From an uncultured Gammaproteobacteria bacterium (lineage in GTDB: Bacteria; Pseudomonadota; Gammaproteobacteria; Nitrosococcales; Methylophagaceae): DNA of 15,244 nucleotides. The notes below the pieces were generated by a model that worked only from the letters and a program-made list of their open reading frames with translations, was not told the DNA's origin and ran no database searches. Of the stretch, positions 13,193 through 15,244 are shown piece by piece; position 1 is the stretch's first letter; every line of letters starts with the position of its first letter. The translations under genes and the position numbers were made by a program. The DNA lies in contig CAJXPP010000023.1 of the NCBI GenBank assembly GCA_913058195.1, forward strand, positions 1-15,244. The letters run 5' to 3'.

Positions 13193-13885
13193 TCATTCGC
13201 TATTTTTTTCTATGATGTCGTAGCGATAACCAGCGCCATACACAGAGTGAATAAATTCATAATTAGGGAAATAATCGTTCAAACGTTTTCTTAGTTTTTT
13301 GATATGACTGTCAATAGTGCGATCACTGACAATACGATTATCGTTATACATATTATCCATAAGATGATCACGAGAATAGATTCTTCCAGCTTCTTTTGTC
13401 ATAGTGGCTAATAATTGGAATTCAATATTAGTTAACTCACAGACTTTGCCATCAACTTTGATTTGTTGTCTATGTTTATCTAGCTCTATTTTTTGCGTGC
13501 TGGTCTTATCTAGATTGGCGTGTAACCGTCTAAATACAGCTCTAACTCGTGCAACTACTTCTCTAGGACTATAAGGCTTACAAATATAATCATCAGCGCC
13601 TAGTTCTAGCCCAAGTAAGCGATCAATTTCATCAACACGAGCAGTGACCATAAAGATAGGGGTATCTGAAAAGTGGCGAATTTCTTTACATAGGGTTAAG
13701 CCATCTTTACCGGGCAACATAACATCTAAAATTATTAAAGATGGATGATTGTTTTGGATCCAGTCGATAACTTCATCACCATGATGAATAAGGTGGGTGG
13801 CATAATTGGCTTGCTGAAGATAATCACTTAATAAACTGGCAAGTTTTATTTCATCTTCAACAATGAGTATCGGTGAGTGTGTCAT
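13193..13885 (-). CDS. baeR: BaeR-like OmpR-family response regulator
   Basis: A 230-residue regulator with an N-terminal receiver and a C-terminal winged-helix DNA-binding domain. Receiver residues are the acidic pair in VEDE, phospho-acceptor D54 in LDVMLPGKDG, T81 and K103. The segment EIDRLLGLELGADDYICKPYSPREVVARV is nearly the E. coli BaeR sequence as I recall it. DGLTLCKEIRHFSD and VSDRTIDSHIKKLRKRL also agree, so BaeR is favoured over CpxR or PhoB. It starts 6 bases after the end of the kinase gene, without a clear Shine-Dalgarno sequence, which suggests coupling. It is expected to activate envelope-stress genes, including the adjacent Spy-like gene. Confidence 0.92.
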   Translation of the reverse strand: MTHSPILIVEDEIKLASLLSDYLQQANYATHLIHHGDEVIDWIQNNHPSLIILDVMLPGKDGLTLCKEIRHFSDTPIFMVTARVDEIDRLLGLELGADDYICKPYSPREVVARVRAVFRRLHANLDKTSTQKIELDKHRQQIKVDGKVCELTNIEFQLLATMTKEAGRIYSRDHLMDNMYNDNRIVSDRTIDSHIKKLRKRLNDYFPNYEFIHSVYGAGYRYDIIEKNSE

Positions 13886-13891
13886 TATTAC

Positions 13892-15244
13892 TTAGGCCGA
13901 AACAGGAAATTGAATGGAAATTGCAACGCCACCAAGAGGGGAATGAGAAGCTGCTATGGTTCCATTATGTCCTTCAACGATACGCTTGCAAATCGCTAAA
14001 CCCAAACCGGAACCGCCGCTTTCACGGTTTCGAGATTGTTCGGTGCGATATAGGTAATCGAACAAGTGAGGTAATGCCTCATTGGCTACACCTGGTGCTG
14101 AGTCTTCTATAAGTAAGGATATAGTGTGTGAATCCTGTTGGATAGCCACCTTAATTTCACCACCCTTATTAGTATAGCGAGTGACATTACTAAACAGGTT
14201 TTCTAGCAGTTGATTAATGCGTGTGTGATCAGCCCTTAAAATAATAGGCGTGTTTGAGCAGGTATAATTTATACTTAATTTATGTTCACTAAAAATTGGC
14301 TGGAAGGCGGTTAGTTTAGTTTTAATCAGTTCAACTAAATCTAGGTTCTCTTTGCGATAACTTAAGCCACCAATGTCAGCTTTGGTTAAGGCATCAAGAT
14401 CATTGATCAACTTACTAAGATGATCTATCTCTTCCTTCATAGAATGAATGCCGTCTTTTGATAGTGGTCTGACACCATCCAGCATAGCTTCAATTTCACC
14501 GTTTAAAATAGCTAAGGGTGTGCGTAGCTCGTGTGAAATATCTGCAATCCAACGTTTTCGAGAGCTTTCATTTTTGTTTAGAGTTTTAGCTAATTCATTA
14601 AAATCTCGTGCTAATAGCCCCAGTTCATCATTCCGTTTTATAGGTAATTCTAGATTATAGTTTCCCTGTGTTAATTGATTGGTGCTATCAGTTAATTGTT
14701 TAATAGGATGAACAAAATGTCGAGCAAGAGGGAAAGCAATAATGCCTGCAAGTGCCATCACAATAAGACTCATTAACCAAAAGGCTTTGCGTTGCTGTTC
14801 TATGAATAATAATTCAAACCCTTCTGAAATCTTTTCGCGTTGAGGAATTGACACCCATGCTACAGTCTTACCTTGCCACTCTATGGCGATTCGAGCGCGA
14901 TCTTTAGCTCGAACCCGAATCGAAACGATATTGTTATTATTGATATCAATAATCGCAATATCAGGGCGATGGTTGCGAGGGCGCATCATCTCTGGCGACA
15001 AATTAGTTCGTTTTAAATTGCGGCAGTCACTATCATCATCGTCACAGTGTTCATCATGTTGACGAAACAATAAGTTTTCAAACATGATCTGGCGTAATAC
15101 CCTTGGCTTTGATTGTAACCATTGCCAATTTTCATTTTGACCATAGCGCCTGGCAATATCTTCAATTGCGGGCTGTAATTTATCAGCTTCACGTTTATTG
15201 ACATAATCGACCATGCCTCGGCCGACACTCCACTGCATAAGCAT
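13892..15244 (-). CDS. baeS: BaeS-like sensor histidine kinase, N-terminus cut by the window end
   Basis: 450 residues are visible. The frame runs off the window, and the first methionines align with the inside of E. coli BaeS (its region SMHWAV...GFIDYI). About 20-25 residues with the first membrane helix are therefore missing, and this is not the true start. Order: periplasmic loop, second membrane segment (~153-175), HAMP, the phosphorylation site ADISHELRTPLAIL with H238, an N-box (LLENLFSNVTRYT), DSAPG and GGSGLGLAICKRIVEGHNG. It senses envelope stress and phosphorylates BaeR. The periplasmic loop carries an unusual HDEHCDDDDSDC cluster (about 15023-15061) that I do not recall in E. coli BaeS. 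Confidence 0.92.
   Translation of the reverse strand: MLMQWSVGRGMVDYVNKREADKLQPAIEDIARRYGQNENWQWLQSKPRVLRQIMFENLLFRQHDEHCDDDDSDCRNLKRTNLSPEMMRPRNHRPDIAIIDINNNNIVSIRVRAKDRARIAIEWQGKTVAWVSIPQREKISEGFELLFIEQQRKAFWLMSLIVMALAGIIAFPLARHFVHPIKQLTDSTNQLTQGNYNLELPIKRNDELGLLARDFNELAKTLNKNESSRKRWIADISHELRTPLAILNGEIEAMLDGVRPLSKDGIHSMKEEIDHLSKLINDLDALTKADIGGLSYRKENLDLVELIKTKLTAFQPIFSEHKLSINYTCSNTPIILRADHTRINQLLENLFSNVTRYTNKGGEIKVAIQQDSHTISLLIEDSAPGVANEALPHLFDYLYRTEQSRNRESGGSGLGLAICKRIVEGHNGTIAASHSPLGGVAISIQFPVSA

Overview
The window looks like one end of a draft contig from an AT-rich gammaproteobacterium. The first 25 bases are a Nextera/Tn5 library adapter left on the assembly. The ubiG-mupP pair, rmuC, a BaeSR-type two-component system with a Spy-like gene, and a YrdA-type gamma carbonic anhydrase all point to Gammaproteobacteria. 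I cannot name the genus; an aquatic lineage with isoprenoid (hopanoid or C30 carotenoid) chemistry is a guess based on the hpnC-like gene. No tRNA, rRNA, CRISPR array or phage gene was seen.

Layout. (1) 26-3174, + strand: a tight core operon of ubiG (3' part), mupP, rmuC and hpnC, with genes abutting or overlapping. (2) 3141-4217: a short repeat at the end of hpnC, then a complete integron-type gene cassette (3212-3669: core site, a 113-codon unknown gene and an attC site) with no integrase in view, then an ABM-domain monooxygenase gene and a hairpin-rich spacer. (3) 4218-5275, + strand: a Tat-exported intradiol dioxygenase and an 81-residue DUF6868-like membrane protein. (4) 5567-9440, - strand: a membrane-anchored sugar-type solute-binding protein translated just ahead of, and overlapping, a membrane PAS-GGDEF-EAL protein. 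No ABC permease is nearby, so the pair reads as a sensory unit, analogous in layout to Vibrio NspS-MbaA. (5) 9745-10935, - strand: a YbfB/YjiJ-family MFS transporter. (6) 11150-12577, + strand: gamma carbonic anhydrase and an EamA/DMT exporter. (7) 12774-15244, - strand: baeS (5' end cut by the window), baeR and a Spy/CpxP-like periplasmic chaperone, matching the E. coli logic in which BaeSR controls spy.

Two patterns go beyond gene-by-gene annotation. First, the last ~20 codons of the MFS gene plus its 3' flank occur three times in the same orientation (about 4901-5011, 5329-5410 and 9716-9826). They bracket the DUF6868-like gene and the solute-binding-protein/c-di-GMP pair as if those were separate inserted modules. 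Second, a lone integron cassette lies just past the end of a housekeeping operon. A good Fur-box match (12621-12639) also lies in a convergent intergenic gap where no protein-coding gene begins, which suggests an iron-regulated small RNA.
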